Source: Nitrobacter sp963807355 (lineage in GTDB: Bacteria; Pseudomonadota; Alphaproteobacteria; Rhizobiales; Xanthobacteraceae). From it: a DNA stretch of 64,000 bases. Positions 26,197 through 34,219 of the stretch are shown here, in pieces; the first letter of the stretch is position 1, and each line of letters opens with the position of its first letter. Made by a program: the position numbers and the translations under genes. Location: positions 9,850 to 73,849 of the forward strand of contig CAWEBX010000028.1 in NCBI GenBank assembly GCA_963807355.1. Reading direction: 5' to 3'. Below the pieces are notes generated by a model. It did no database searches and had not been told where the DNA came from. It was given only the letters and a program-made list of their open reading frames with translations.

Positions 26197-26760
26197 ATGC
26201 ATGAACTCGTGCAAGCATTATCGTCGCTACGCAGACGGTTCATTGCACCGAGCAGGTTCCTGCCTGTTTTCGGCGCCGCCTTTTGTTTTGTGCTCGTGGT
26301 GGTGTCTTCCGCTCATGCGGTGCAGCCTGACGAGATCATGTCCGACCCCGCACAGGAATCGCGCGCGCGCGACCTGTCGCGCGGGTTGCGCTGCATGGTG
26401 TGCCAGAATCAGTCGATCGACGATTCTTCGGCGCCGCTGGCCCGAGATCTCCGTCTGCTGGTGCGCGAGCGCATCGCCGCTGGCGACAGCGATCAGCAGG
26501 TGCTGGATTTTCTGGTGGACCGTTATGGCGACTTCGTCCTGCTGAAGCCGCCTTTCGAGACGAGCACGCTGCCGCTTTGGCTTCTGACCCCCATACTTCT
26601 GGTCGGCGGCGGACTGGCGCTTTGGGGATACAGCCGGCGGCGGTCGAAAGCGATAAAGGCGGCCCACGATACGCCGCCGCGATTGAGCGAGGAAGAAGAG
26701 GTCCGGCTCGCGAAGCTAATGGCGACGGAACGCCCCGCGGGTGAGAAGTCCAAGACTTGA
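26197..26760 (+). CDS. ccmH: Cytochrome c maturation protein CcmH (CycL)
   Basis: From ATG 26197 the protein has a signal/anchor segment, then RGLRCMVCQNQSIDDSSAPLARDLR, the CcmH redox motif with CxxC that reduces apocytochrome cysteines. VDRYGDFVLLKPPF follows, then a C-terminal membrane helix (LWLLTPILLVGGGLALWGY). The upstream in-frame extension to 26098 overlaps ccmF and is not used. It ends the ccm operon. Confidence 0.93.
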   Translation: MHELVQALSSLRRRFIAPSRFLPVFGAAFCFVLVVVSSAHAVQPDEIMSDPAQESRARDLSRGLRCMVCQNQSIDDSSAPLARDLRLLVRERIAAGDSDQQVLDFLVDRYGDFVLLKPPFETSTLPLWLLTPILLVGGGLALWGYSRRRSKAIKAAHDTPPRLSEEEEVRLAKLMATERPAGEKSKT

Positions 26761-27127
26761 GTCGACTTCAACCCCATCTGCGTTGACATGATCGCACCCT
26801 AAACCGACTTACGATTTTTCGGATCGTGCTCCAGCGAGCGGTTTTTGGCTTTGTGCCCCGGACCGCGACGGTTAACGACCCAGTCAGCTCACAGCGGCTC
26901 CGAGCAAAGTGTCAAAGGGTTCGCGAGAAAAAGCGGAGAACTCACTTCAATTCCATCAGAAGCGGAAACTCCTTGATGTGCGCCAAACCGCCGCATGAGG
27001 GCGCTTGCTGTTGTTACGAAACATTAATTTCACGGCCAGCGTGCCGTAAGGTGCAAATACCCATCTTCAGGGACATGAAGTGCTGGTTTTCAGCACCTAT
27101 ATCAAATCTGTCTCTGGAGATTTTCGC
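26761..27127. other. Gene-free region upstream of degP
   Basis: No convincing gene is present. A plus-strand frame at 26826-27131 lacks a ribosome-binding site and has poor composition. The sequence should hold the degP promoter; a TTGACA lies at 26783-26788, but no good -10 box follows at the right distance. I see no strong terminator after ccmH. Confidence 0.5.
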
Positions 27128-28678
27128 ATGATCGACTTGCCGACCTCTCAGTTAAACCCCGCTCGTTCTGGAGTCACCGCGCGCAAGTTCGCGTTGATGG
27201 CGTCGGTCGTCGCGGGCGTCGGCGTAGCCGTATACGGGTTTAACCCTTCCGCAGACAAAGCCGAGCTCTTCACCAGTCCCGCCCATGCGCAGGTGAACAC
27301 CGACGTTAGCAAGGTCGCGCAGCCTATCGGCTTTGCCGACATCGTCGAGCGCGTGAAACCATCGGTGATTTCGGTCAAGATCCGTATGAAGGAGAAGGCG
27401 GAAGCCGACGGCGAGGAATGGTCGTTCCAGCCGGGTTCGCCGATGGAACGTTTTTTTCGCCGCTTTGGCGGACCGGATGGTCTGCCTCCAGGAATGCGTG
27501 GCCGGCGTGACCATGGCCTCGTAACAGGGCAGGGCTCCGGCTTCTTCATTTCGGCTGACGGGTATGCGGTAACCAACAACCATGTGGTCGACGGCGCCGA
27601 CAAGGTCGAAGTCACGACAGACGAAGGCAAGACCTTCACCGCCAAGGTGATAGGGACCGATCCGCGCACAGACATTGCTCTGATCAAAATCGAGGGCGGC
27701 TCTAATTTCCCGTTTGCAAGACTGTCGGACGACAAGGTGCGGATTGGCGATTGGGTTCTCGCGGTCGGTAACCCGTTCGGTCTTGGTGGCTCAGTGACCG
27801 CCGGCATCGTATCCGCCAGCGGCCGTGACATCGGCACTGGCCCGTATGACGACTTCATCCAGATCGACGCCCCGGTCAACAAGGGCAACTCCGGCGGCCC
27901 GGCTTTCAACATGAAGGGCGATGTCATCGGCGTGAATACTGCGATCTATTCGCCGTCCGGCGGCAGCGTCGGCATTGCGTTTTCGATTCCCGCAAACACG
28001 GTGAAGAGCGTCGTCGCTCAGCTTAAGGACAAGGGCTCGGTGAGCCGCGGATGGATCGGCGTCCAGATCCAGCCGGTGACGTCCGACATCGCCGATAGCC
28101 TCGGTCTCAAGAAAGCGGAAGGCGCGCTGGTGGCGGAGCCGCAACCCAACGGCCCGGCGGCCAAGGCGGGTATCCAATCCGGCGACGTGATCACCGCCGT
28201 CAACGGTGACCATGTCAGGGATGCGCGCGAACTGGCGCGAACCATCGGCAGCTTCGCACCGGGAACGTCGATCAAGCTGAATATCCTGCACAAGGGCACG
28301 GACAAAGTCGTCAATCTGACGCTTGGTACCCTGCCCAACACTGTGGAAGCCCGGGCTGATCTCTATGGTGATCGTAACTCATCGCACGACAGCGACGTTC
28401 CGAGGCTTGGCTTGAGCGTTGCGCCGGCGGCGTCAGTGGCGGGTGCTGGAACGGAGGGTGTTGTTGTCGTCGACGTGGATCCAAAAGGCGCTGCGGCCGA
28501 TCGCGGGTTCAAGGAAGGCGACGTGATTTTGGAAGTTGCGGGAAAGAGTGTGTCCAACTCGGCCGACGTACGCGAGGCAATCAAAGCGGCACGTGCGGAC
28601 GAGAAGAACAGCGTTCTGATGCGGGTTCGCACTGGCAGCACGGCGCGATTCATCGCGATACCGATCGCGAAGGGCTAA
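27128..28678 (+). CDS. degP: Periplasmic serine protease DegP/HtrA family
   Basis: From ATG 27128 (GGAG upstream) the 516-residue protein has a membrane/signal segment (FALMASVVAGVGVAVYGF), then a trypsin-like domain with His in AVTNNHVVDGADKV, Asp in TDPRTDIALIKI and Ser in NKGNSGGPAFNMKGD. Two PDZ domains follow, at about residues 295-390 and 410-510. It degrades or refolds misfolded envelope proteins. The gene follows the ccm operon but is separated by 367 bases, so it probably has its own, possibly stress-responsive, promoter. Confidence 0.92.
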   Translation: MIDLPTSQLNPARSGVTARKFALMASVVAGVGVAVYGFNPSADKAELFTSPAHAQVNTDVSKVAQPIGFADIVERVKPSVISVKIRMKEKAEADGEEWSFQPGSPMERFFRRFGGPDGLPPGMRGRRDHGLVTGQGSGFFISADGYAVTNNHVVDGADKVEVTTDEGKTFTAKVIGTDPRTDIALIKIEGGSNFPFARLSDDKVRIGDWVLAVGNPFGLGGSVTAGIVSASGRDIGTGPYDDFIQIDAPVNKGNSGGPAFNMKGDVIGVNTAIYSPSGGSVGIAFSIPANTVKSVVAQLKDKGSVSRGWIGVQIQPVTSDIADSLGLKKAEGALVAEPQPNGPAAKAGIQSGDVITAVNGDHVRDARELARTIGSFAPGTSIKLNILHKGTDKVVNLTLGTLPNTVEARADLYGDRNSSHDSDVPRLGLSVAPAASVAGAGTEGVVVVDVDPKGAAADRGFKEGDVILEVAGKSVSNSADVREAIKAARADEKNSVLMRVRTGSTARFIAIPIAKG

Positions 28679-28681
28679 GCC

Positions 28682-28723
28682 TGATGCCGAAAAGTGAATC
28701 TGGTTTTTGAATAGGATTATGCC
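28682..28723. repeat. Degenerate copy of the Rhizobiales intergenic palindrome
   Basis: TGATGCCGAAAAGTG and the later GGTTTTTGAATAGGATTATG keep the layout of the GATGCCGAAAAGTG / CGGTTTTCGGA-type palindromic repeat common between genes in this bacterial order. A better copy lies at 56241-56282. Confidence 0.4.
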
Positions 28724-28738
28724 CGATCGATAAGGCTC

Positions 28739-28949
28739 AGTCTGGTTCAGCGCAGTTCAACCAGACTTGAAGTACGAGCCTTGCAGGAGATGGGAAGCGT
28801 CGTCGGCATCAGTCGCCCCCCGCCGACGGCACTTTCCGGGGGACGGGTCAAAAGCCCGTTCCCTTGAGTTACCTTCCGATGGGAAAAGCCCCCCTCCGTC
28901 GGAAGGACTAGGGCGGTGAAGTTGCCCCAAGCTTCACCGCCCGTTTTTT
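28739..28949 (+). ncRNA. Candidate small RNA with several hairpins ending in a terminator
   Basis: Between degP and the next gene, five stems follow each other: AGTCTGGTT/AACCAGACT, CGTCGGC/GCCGACG, GGGACGGG/CCCGTTCCC (one bulge), CCTTCCGA/TCGGAAGG and GGGCGGTGAAG/CTTCACCGCCC with a T6 tail. No protein-coding frame of note is present. The dense, GC-rich helices and terminal hairpin suggest a stable transcript or a structured leader with attenuator upstream of the response regulator. It is not matched to a known RNA family. Confidence 0.4.
28911..28949 (+). terminator. Strong Rho-independent terminator
   Basis: GGGCGGTGAAG and CTTCACCGCCC form a perfect 11-bp stem with a ten-base loop, followed by GTTTTTT. 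It is 233 bases after the degP stop and 96 bases before the regulator start. Confidence 0.85.
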
Positions 28950-29044
28950 GCGTGGTGGGGTCTGGTCTTGCAGTCTTGCGCGCGGGGCATGAGCACGCCA
29001 TGGTGATGGAAAGACAATACCTCTTGGACAATTCCAGTAGCCAG

Positions 29045-29737
29045 ATGCGCCTGCTGATCATCGAGGACGATCGCGAGTCCGCAGACTACCTCGTGAAGGC
29101 GTTTCGCGAGGTCGGACATGTCGCGGATCTCGCCAGCGATGGTGAGGAGGGGCTCTCCCTTGCCGACGGTGGGGATTACGACGTGCTGGTGATCGACCGG
29201 ATGCTGCCCAAGCGCGACGGGCTTTCCGTGATCGGTTGCCTGCGCGACAAGGGTATCCGGACTCCGGTGCTCATCCTCTCTGCGCTTGGCCAGGTTGACG
29301 ATCGTATCAAGGGCTTGCGCGCTGGTGGCGACGACTATTTGCCGAAACCCTATTCATTTGCCGAGTTGCTGGCGCGGGTGGAGGTTCTGTCGCGCCGTCA
29401 TGGCGGCCGGGCTGAGGAGACCGTCTATCGCGTCGGCGATCTCGAACTCGACCGGCTGTCGCATCGCGTCGCGCGGGGTGGGGAGGAACTGACGCTGCAG
29501 CCGCGTGAATTTCGTCTCCTGGAGTATCTTATGAAACATGCGGGTCAGGTCGTGACCAGAACCATGTTGCTCGAGAACGTCTGGGATTATCATTTCGATC
29601 CGCAGACCAACGTTATCGACGTGCATGTTTCGCGGCTGCGTTCCAAGATCGACAAAGGCTTCGCGCAGCCTCTGCTGCACACGATCCGAGGCGCTGGATA
29701 CATGATCCGTGACGGTGTTCACTCATCCCGAGCTTGA
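29045..29737 (+). CDS. OmpR-family response regulator
   Basis: The receiver domain starts MRLLIIEDDRESADYLVKAF, has the phospho-acceptor Asp in VLVIDRMLPKRDGL and Lys in DYLPKPYSFAELLARVE. A winged-helix domain follows (LTLQPREFRLLEYLMKHAGQ, VDVHVSRLRSKIDK). ATG 29045 is chosen because it begins the first receiver strand; the frame stays open to 28916, and a start at the MVMERQ codons is possible. It is partnered with the kinase 53 bases downstream. The regulated genes are unknown. Confidence 0.8.
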   Translation: MRLLIIEDDRESADYLVKAFREVGHVADLASDGEEGLSLADGGDYDVLVIDRMLPKRDGLSVIGCLRDKGIRTPVLILSALGQVDDRIKGLRAGGDDYLPKPYSFAELLARVEVLSRRHGGRAEETVYRVGDLELDRLSHRVARGGEELTLQPREFRLLEYLMKHAGQVVTRTMLLENVWDYHFDPQTNVIDVHVSRLRSKIDKGFAQPLLHTIRGAGYMIRDGVHSSRA

Positions 29738-29790
29738 AATCATCGAAATCAACGGACGGCAGTAACCCTATGGTCCAAGAGTGACGATCC

Positions 29791-31251
29791 GTGACGGCGT
29801 TCGGTAAGTTGTTCCGTACCACGGCGTTCCGGCTGACGTTGGTCTATCTGCTGTTGTTCGCGCTGTTTGCGGCCTCTCTTCTCGGGTACTTCGCCTGGAA
29901 TACCCGACGCCTGATCACCGATCAAATCGCCGCGACAGTTGGCGAGGAAATCGACCTGCTCTCGGGCGTGTTCAACCGCCGCGGCTTGCGCGGATTGATC
30001 GGCGCTATCGAAAATCGGGCGCTGCGGCCGGGCTCCAATCTTTATCTGGTGACGACGCCGGCAGGACTGGCGGTCGCGGGCAATGTCGGGTCGCTTCAGC
30101 CCGGCGTGATGGAGACCACCGGTTGGGCCGAAACCGCCTATCGCCGGTTGGACGAGCAGGATCAGGCCCATCACCACGCGCTGGTGCGCGTGACCGAACT
30201 GTCGAACCGTTTCCGGCTGCTGATCGGCCGCGATCTGGAGGAGCGTCATCGCATTTTCGGCGTGGTTGCCTCCGCCGCGCAATGGTCCTTGCTGATCGTC
30301 GTGGTTCTCGGCCTTTGCGGCGGCATCTTCGTGGCGAGGCGGGTGCTGCACCGGATCGACGCTATGACTGGGACCACGAAGCGCATTATGGCCGGTGACT
30401 TGAGCGGCCGGCTTCCGGTCGGTCGTAGCGGCGACGAACTGGACCGGCTGGCGGAAAACCTCAATGCGATGCTCGAACGCATCGAAGCGCTGATGAATGG
30501 ATTGAGGGAGGTGTCCGACAATATCGCCCACGATCTCAAGACGCCGCTCACGCGGCTACGCAATCGCGCCGAGGAAGCGCTCGCCAAGTCCGGCACTGAA
30601 AGCGATTATCGCGCGGCATTGGAGCAGACTATCGAGGAATCCGATGGTTTGATCCGCACCTTCAATGCGCTCTTAATGATCGCCCGGGCGGAATCTGGGC
30701 ATGTGCGCGACAACATGGCCGATTTCGACGCGGCAGTGGTCACGCAGGGAATTCACGAACTCTACGAGCCGCTAGCCGAAGACAACGGGCTGAAACTCCG
30801 CGTTCAGACCGAGTTTGCGCCGCTGCATGGCAATCGCGAACTGATTAGCCAGGCGCTCGCAAACCTAGTCGAAAATGCGATCAAGTACGGGCAGCCGGCC
30901 CAGCCTGCGCAGCCGCCCGACGCGGATGAGGCCGCGGCCGGCGGCACGATACTGATCGAAGCTCGCCATGACGGCGATCGGATTATTCTCACCGTGACCG
31001 ACCATGGCTGCGGAATTCCTGAAGCCGACCGCAAGCACGCGGTCGAACGGTTTGTGCGGCTCGAGACCAGCCGGACCCTGGCGGGATCCGGGCTCGGTCT
31101 GAGCCTGGCGTCGGCGGTAGCCAAGCTGCACGGCGGCGATCTCACGCTCGACGATGCGCAGCCGGGTCTGCGCGCCACGTTGTCGCTCCCCGCGCGAAGC
31201 GCCTCAGGGCTTGCAGCCCCGACGGTGGACGTGCAACAGATTGATGCATGA
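29791..31251 (+). CDS. Sensor histidine kinase
   Basis: The 486-residue protein from GTG 29791 has membrane helices at about residues 12-35 and 160-183 with a short periplasmic domain between, then a HAMP domain. A HisKA box (VSDNIAHDLKTPLTRLRNR) follows and an ATPase domain with LANLVENAIKYG, DHGCGIPEADR and GSGLGLSLASAVA. An unusual run of Ala/Pro/Gln (PAQPAQPPDADEAAAGG) interrupts the ATPase domain. The stop overlaps the glnE start by four bases. Confidence 0.8.
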   Translation: MTAFGKLFRTTAFRLTLVYLLLFALFAASLLGYFAWNTRRLITDQIAATVGEEIDLLSGVFNRRGLRGLIGAIENRALRPGSNLYLVTTPAGLAVAGNVGSLQPGVMETTGWAETAYRRLDEQDQAHHHALVRVTELSNRFRLLIGRDLEERHRIFGVVASAAQWSLLIVVVLGLCGGIFVARRVLHRIDAMTGTTKRIMAGDLSGRLPVGRSGDELDRLAENLNAMLERIEALMNGLREVSDNIAHDLKTPLTRLRNRAEEALAKSGTESDYRAALEQTIEESDGLIRTFNALLMIARAESGHVRDNMADFDAAVVTQGIHELYEPLAEDNGLKLRVQTEFAPLHGNRELISQALANLVENAIKYGQPAQPAQPPDADEAAAGGTILIEARHDGDRIILTVTDHGCGIPEADRKHAVERFVRLETSRTLAGSGLGLSLASAVAKLHGGDLTLDDAQPGLRATLSLPARSASGLAAPTVDVQQIDA

Positions 31252-34211
31252 TTTCATCCGTTAAGGGCGACGCGGACGCGGCCTGTCTGGCGGCGCGTCT
31301 TGCGGACGGACCAAAGCTGTTCGCGCCTATCGAGACCGAACGCCAGCTGGAAGATTGGCTGTCCGATCTGACACCGCAGCAATCGGGCGAGATCAGGACG
31401 CTGGCCGGTACATTTCCGCAGGTCAAAGCCATCCTTCTCGGCATCGCGGAGTCCTCGCCCTATCTTTTTGATCTGGTGTGCTCCGATCCCGACCGGATGC
31501 TTCGCCTGTTACAAGGCGATCCCGAAGGCCGTCTCGGGCGGCTGATCGCCAAGATCTGGGAAGCAGCGGAGGCCGCCGATGAAGCCGAAGCCATGCGGCG
31601 ACTTCGGGCGGTCAAGGCGGAGGCCGCGCTGTTGATTGCGTTGTGCGACATCGGCGGGGTATGGCCGGTGATGCAGATAACGGCGGGATTGACCGACATT
31701 GCCGTCGCCGCGGTCCAGAGCGCGTTGCGATTCCTGTTGCGGCAGGAGACGGGGCGTGGCCGTTTGAACCCTCCTGATATCGACCATCCAGAAGGCGGTA
31801 GCGGCCTGGTGGTGCTCGCAATGGGCAAGATGGGCGCCGGCGAACTCAACTATTCCAGCGACATCGATCTGATCGTGTTTTTCGATCTTGCGGCTCCGAC
31901 GCTCGCGAGCGGGATCGAGCCGCAGCCCTTCTTCGTGCGCCTGACGCAGGGACTTGCGCGCCTGCTGCAGCAAAGGACCGGTGACGGTTATGTTTTCCGG
32001 GTCGATCTGCGCCTGCGGCCGGATCCCGCGTCAACGCAGGTCGCCGTCTCGACCGCCGCCGCGCTCGACTACTACGAGCGGGAAGGACGGACCTGGGAGC
32101 GTGCCGCCATGATCAAGGCGCGGCCCTGCGCCGGCGACCAGAAGGCTGGCGAGATCTTGATCGCGGAGATATCGCCCTTTGTCTGGCGCAAGCATCTCGA
32201 TTTCGCGGCCCTTGCCGAAGTTCACGACATGAAACGGCAGATGCAGACCTTCCGAGGGCAAAGCGAGATCGCGGTCGAAGGCCATAACGTCAAGATCGGA
32301 CGCGGCGGTATCCGCGAGATCGAGTTCTTCGCGCAGACGCAGCAGTTGGTGGCTGGCGGGCGGCACCCCGAATTACGGGTGCGTCCCACGCTCGATGCGC
32401 TGAATATTCTCGCCTCAAGCGACTGGATCACCCATCAGGCCCGGGATGAACTGACCGCCGCATATCTGTTTCTGCGAAGGGTCGAGCACCGCATCCAGAT
32501 GGTCGCCGACGAGCAGACCCACGCTCTGCCCGCGGACGCCGAGGCAATGGAGCGGTTCGCTCGCTTCCTGGGTTTTGAGGATCGGGCGAGTTTTGCCGCA
32601 GAACTGCTGGCGCACCTGGATTGCGTGCAAGGGCACTACAGCCGGTTGTTCGAGGGCGACCCCGCGGGTGCGGCAAAGCTCCCGGTCGCGGATTACAGGT
32701 CCGGACCCGACGACCCGCGACTTCTCGATCATCTGACGAAGCTCGGTTTTAAGCAGCCGAGAATGGTTGCCGACACCATCCAGCAATGGATGGCAGGCGG
32801 ATATCGAGTCCTCAAGGCCGAGGCGACGCGTATCGCGTTTGAAGCATTCGTGCCGACGCTGATCGACGGTTTGGCCCGTGCCGAGGAGCCGGATAGCGCC
32901 GTGGTCACGTTTGATCGTTTCCTGCAAGCGCTGCAGCGCGGCGGTCGGCTGATATCGCTGCTGAGCCAGAACAGGGATCTCGTCGCGCTGGTTGCACTTG
33001 TGCTTGGTGCGGCGCCACGTCTCGCTGACATGCTGGCTCGACGGCCCCAGATCATGGACGGGCTGATTGATCCTCGCTTTTTCGGCGCCATGCCGGATCG
33101 GCTTGAGTTGTCCACGCGGCTCTCGGCCACGCTCCAGGACGCGGATTCCTACGAGGAATTTCTCGACCGGATACGGCTGTTCGGCCAGGAAAGCCTTTTT
33201 CTAATCGGCACCCGCATCCTGTCCGGCACCGTATCTGCGCGGCAGGCGGGACATGTGTTCGCCGATGTTGCCGAGGGTATCGTTGATACCGTGCATGGGC
33301 TGGTGAATCACCAGTTCGTAAATCAATACGGCCAGATCTCCAGGCAGGAGACTGCGATTGTTGCGATGGGCAAGCTTGGCGGTCGCGAAATGACTGCATC
33401 GTCCGATCTCGATCTCATCCTGCTGTATGATTTCGATTCCGATCATCCGGATTCCGACGGGACGCGGCCGCTGCAGGGCGCGCAATACTTCGCGCGCTTC
33501 ACCCAGCGCCTTATCAGTGCATTCACCACGCGAACGAACTACGGCGTTCTCTACGAGGTCGATATGCGGCTGCGCCCGTCAGGGCGTTCCGGTCCCGTCG
33601 CCTCGCATATCGATTCATTTGCTGAATACCAGGAGCATGAAGCGTGGACCTGGGAGCACATGGCGCTGACGCGGGCGCGTGTGATTTCGTCGTCACCTGA
33701 TTTTTGTGAGCGGATCGAGCGAGTTATTCGCGATATCATGATGCGACCGCGCGACGCTCGTCTTATCGCCAGCGATGTCGCGGAGATGCGCCGCGCGATC
33801 GCGCTGGAAAAAGGCGAGGACGATATATGGGACCTGAAAAATGCCGCTGGAGGCATGGTCGATATTGATTTCATCGCGCAGTATCTTCAACTCGTCCACG
33901 CTGCGGACATGCCGGACATTCTCAACGTCGATACCCAGCAGGCTCTTGATAACGCGCAGCGGCTTGGCGTGCTGTCGCTGCCGGATGCGGAAATCCTGCG
34001 GCCAGCAGCGCGGCTCTATCACGACCTGACCCAAATCCTGCGGCTCTGTGTTAGCGACAAATTCAAGCCGGAAACGGCAGGCGATGATCTGTTGCCGGTG
34101 CTGGCGCGAGCGGGAGACGCTCCCGATTTTTCGGCGCTCGAGGCGCGCGTTCGCGATAATCAGGCAGATGTGCGTGCCGTATTTCTCAGATTGTTAGAAG
34201 GCAAGACTTGA
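31248..34211 (+). CDS. glnE: Bifunctional glutamine synthetase adenylyltransferase/deadenylase
   Basis: The 987-residue protein carries two nucleotidyltransferase domains: VLAMGKMGAGELNYSSDIDL (about residue 188, deadenylylation half) and IVAMGKLGGREMTASSDLDL (about residue 705, adenylylation half), both with the G-S-D-x-D metal motif. Family regions RTWERAAMIKARPCAGD and HEAWTWEHMALTRARV are present. It adenylylates GlnA under nitrogen sufficiency and removes AMP when PII is uridylylated. Length is normal. The ATGA overlap with a histidine kinase is the usual arrangement in this bacterial group. Confidence 0.95.
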   Translation: MISSVKGDADAACLAARLADGPKLFAPIETERQLEDWLSDLTPQQSGEIRTLAGTFPQVKAILLGIAESSPYLFDLVCSDPDRMLRLLQGDPEGRLGRLIAKIWEAAEAADEAEAMRRLRAVKAEAALLIALCDIGGVWPVMQITAGLTDIAVAAVQSALRFLLRQETGRGRLNPPDIDHPEGGSGLVVLAMGKMGAGELNYSSDIDLIVFFDLAAPTLASGIEPQPFFVRLTQGLARLLQQRTGDGYVFRVDLRLRPDPASTQVAVSTAAALDYYEREGRTWERAAMIKARPCAGDQKAGEILIAEISPFVWRKHLDFAALAEVHDMKRQMQTFRGQSEIAVEGHNVKIGRGGIREIEFFAQTQQLVAGGRHPELRVRPTLDALNILASSDWITHQARDELTAAYLFLRRVEHRIQMVADEQTHALPADAEAMERFARFLGFEDRASFAAELLAHLDCVQGHYSRLFEGDPAGAAKLPVADYRSGPDDPRLLDHLTKLGFKQPRMVADTIQQWMAGGYRVLKAEATRIAFEAFVPTLIDGLARAEEPDSAVVTFDRFLQALQRGGRLISLLSQNRDLVALVALVLGAAPRLADMLARRPQIMDGLIDPRFFGAMPDRLELSTRLSATLQDADSYEEFLDRIRLFGQESLFLIGTRILSGTVSARQAGHVFADVAEGIVDTVHGLVNHQFVNQYGQISRQETAIVAMGKLGGREMTASSDLDLILLYDFDSDHPDSDGTRPLQGAQYFARFTQRLISAFTTRTNYGVLYEVDMRLRPSGRSGPVASHIDSFAEYQEHEAWTWEHMALTRARVISSSPDFCERIERVIRDIMMRPRDARLIASDVAEMRRAIALEKGEDDIWDLKNAAGGMVDIDFIAQYLQLVHAADMPDILNVDTQQALDNAQRLGVLSLPDAEILRPAARLYHDLTQILRLCVSDKFKPETAGDDLLPVLARAGDAPDFSALEARVRDNQADVRAVFLRLLEGKT

Positions 34212-34219
34212 GCTGCGAC

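Noticed and set aside
26826..27131. 101-codon plus-strand frame upstream of degP
   Set aside because: No ribosome-binding site, odd Cys/Arg-rich composition, overlaps the degP leader.
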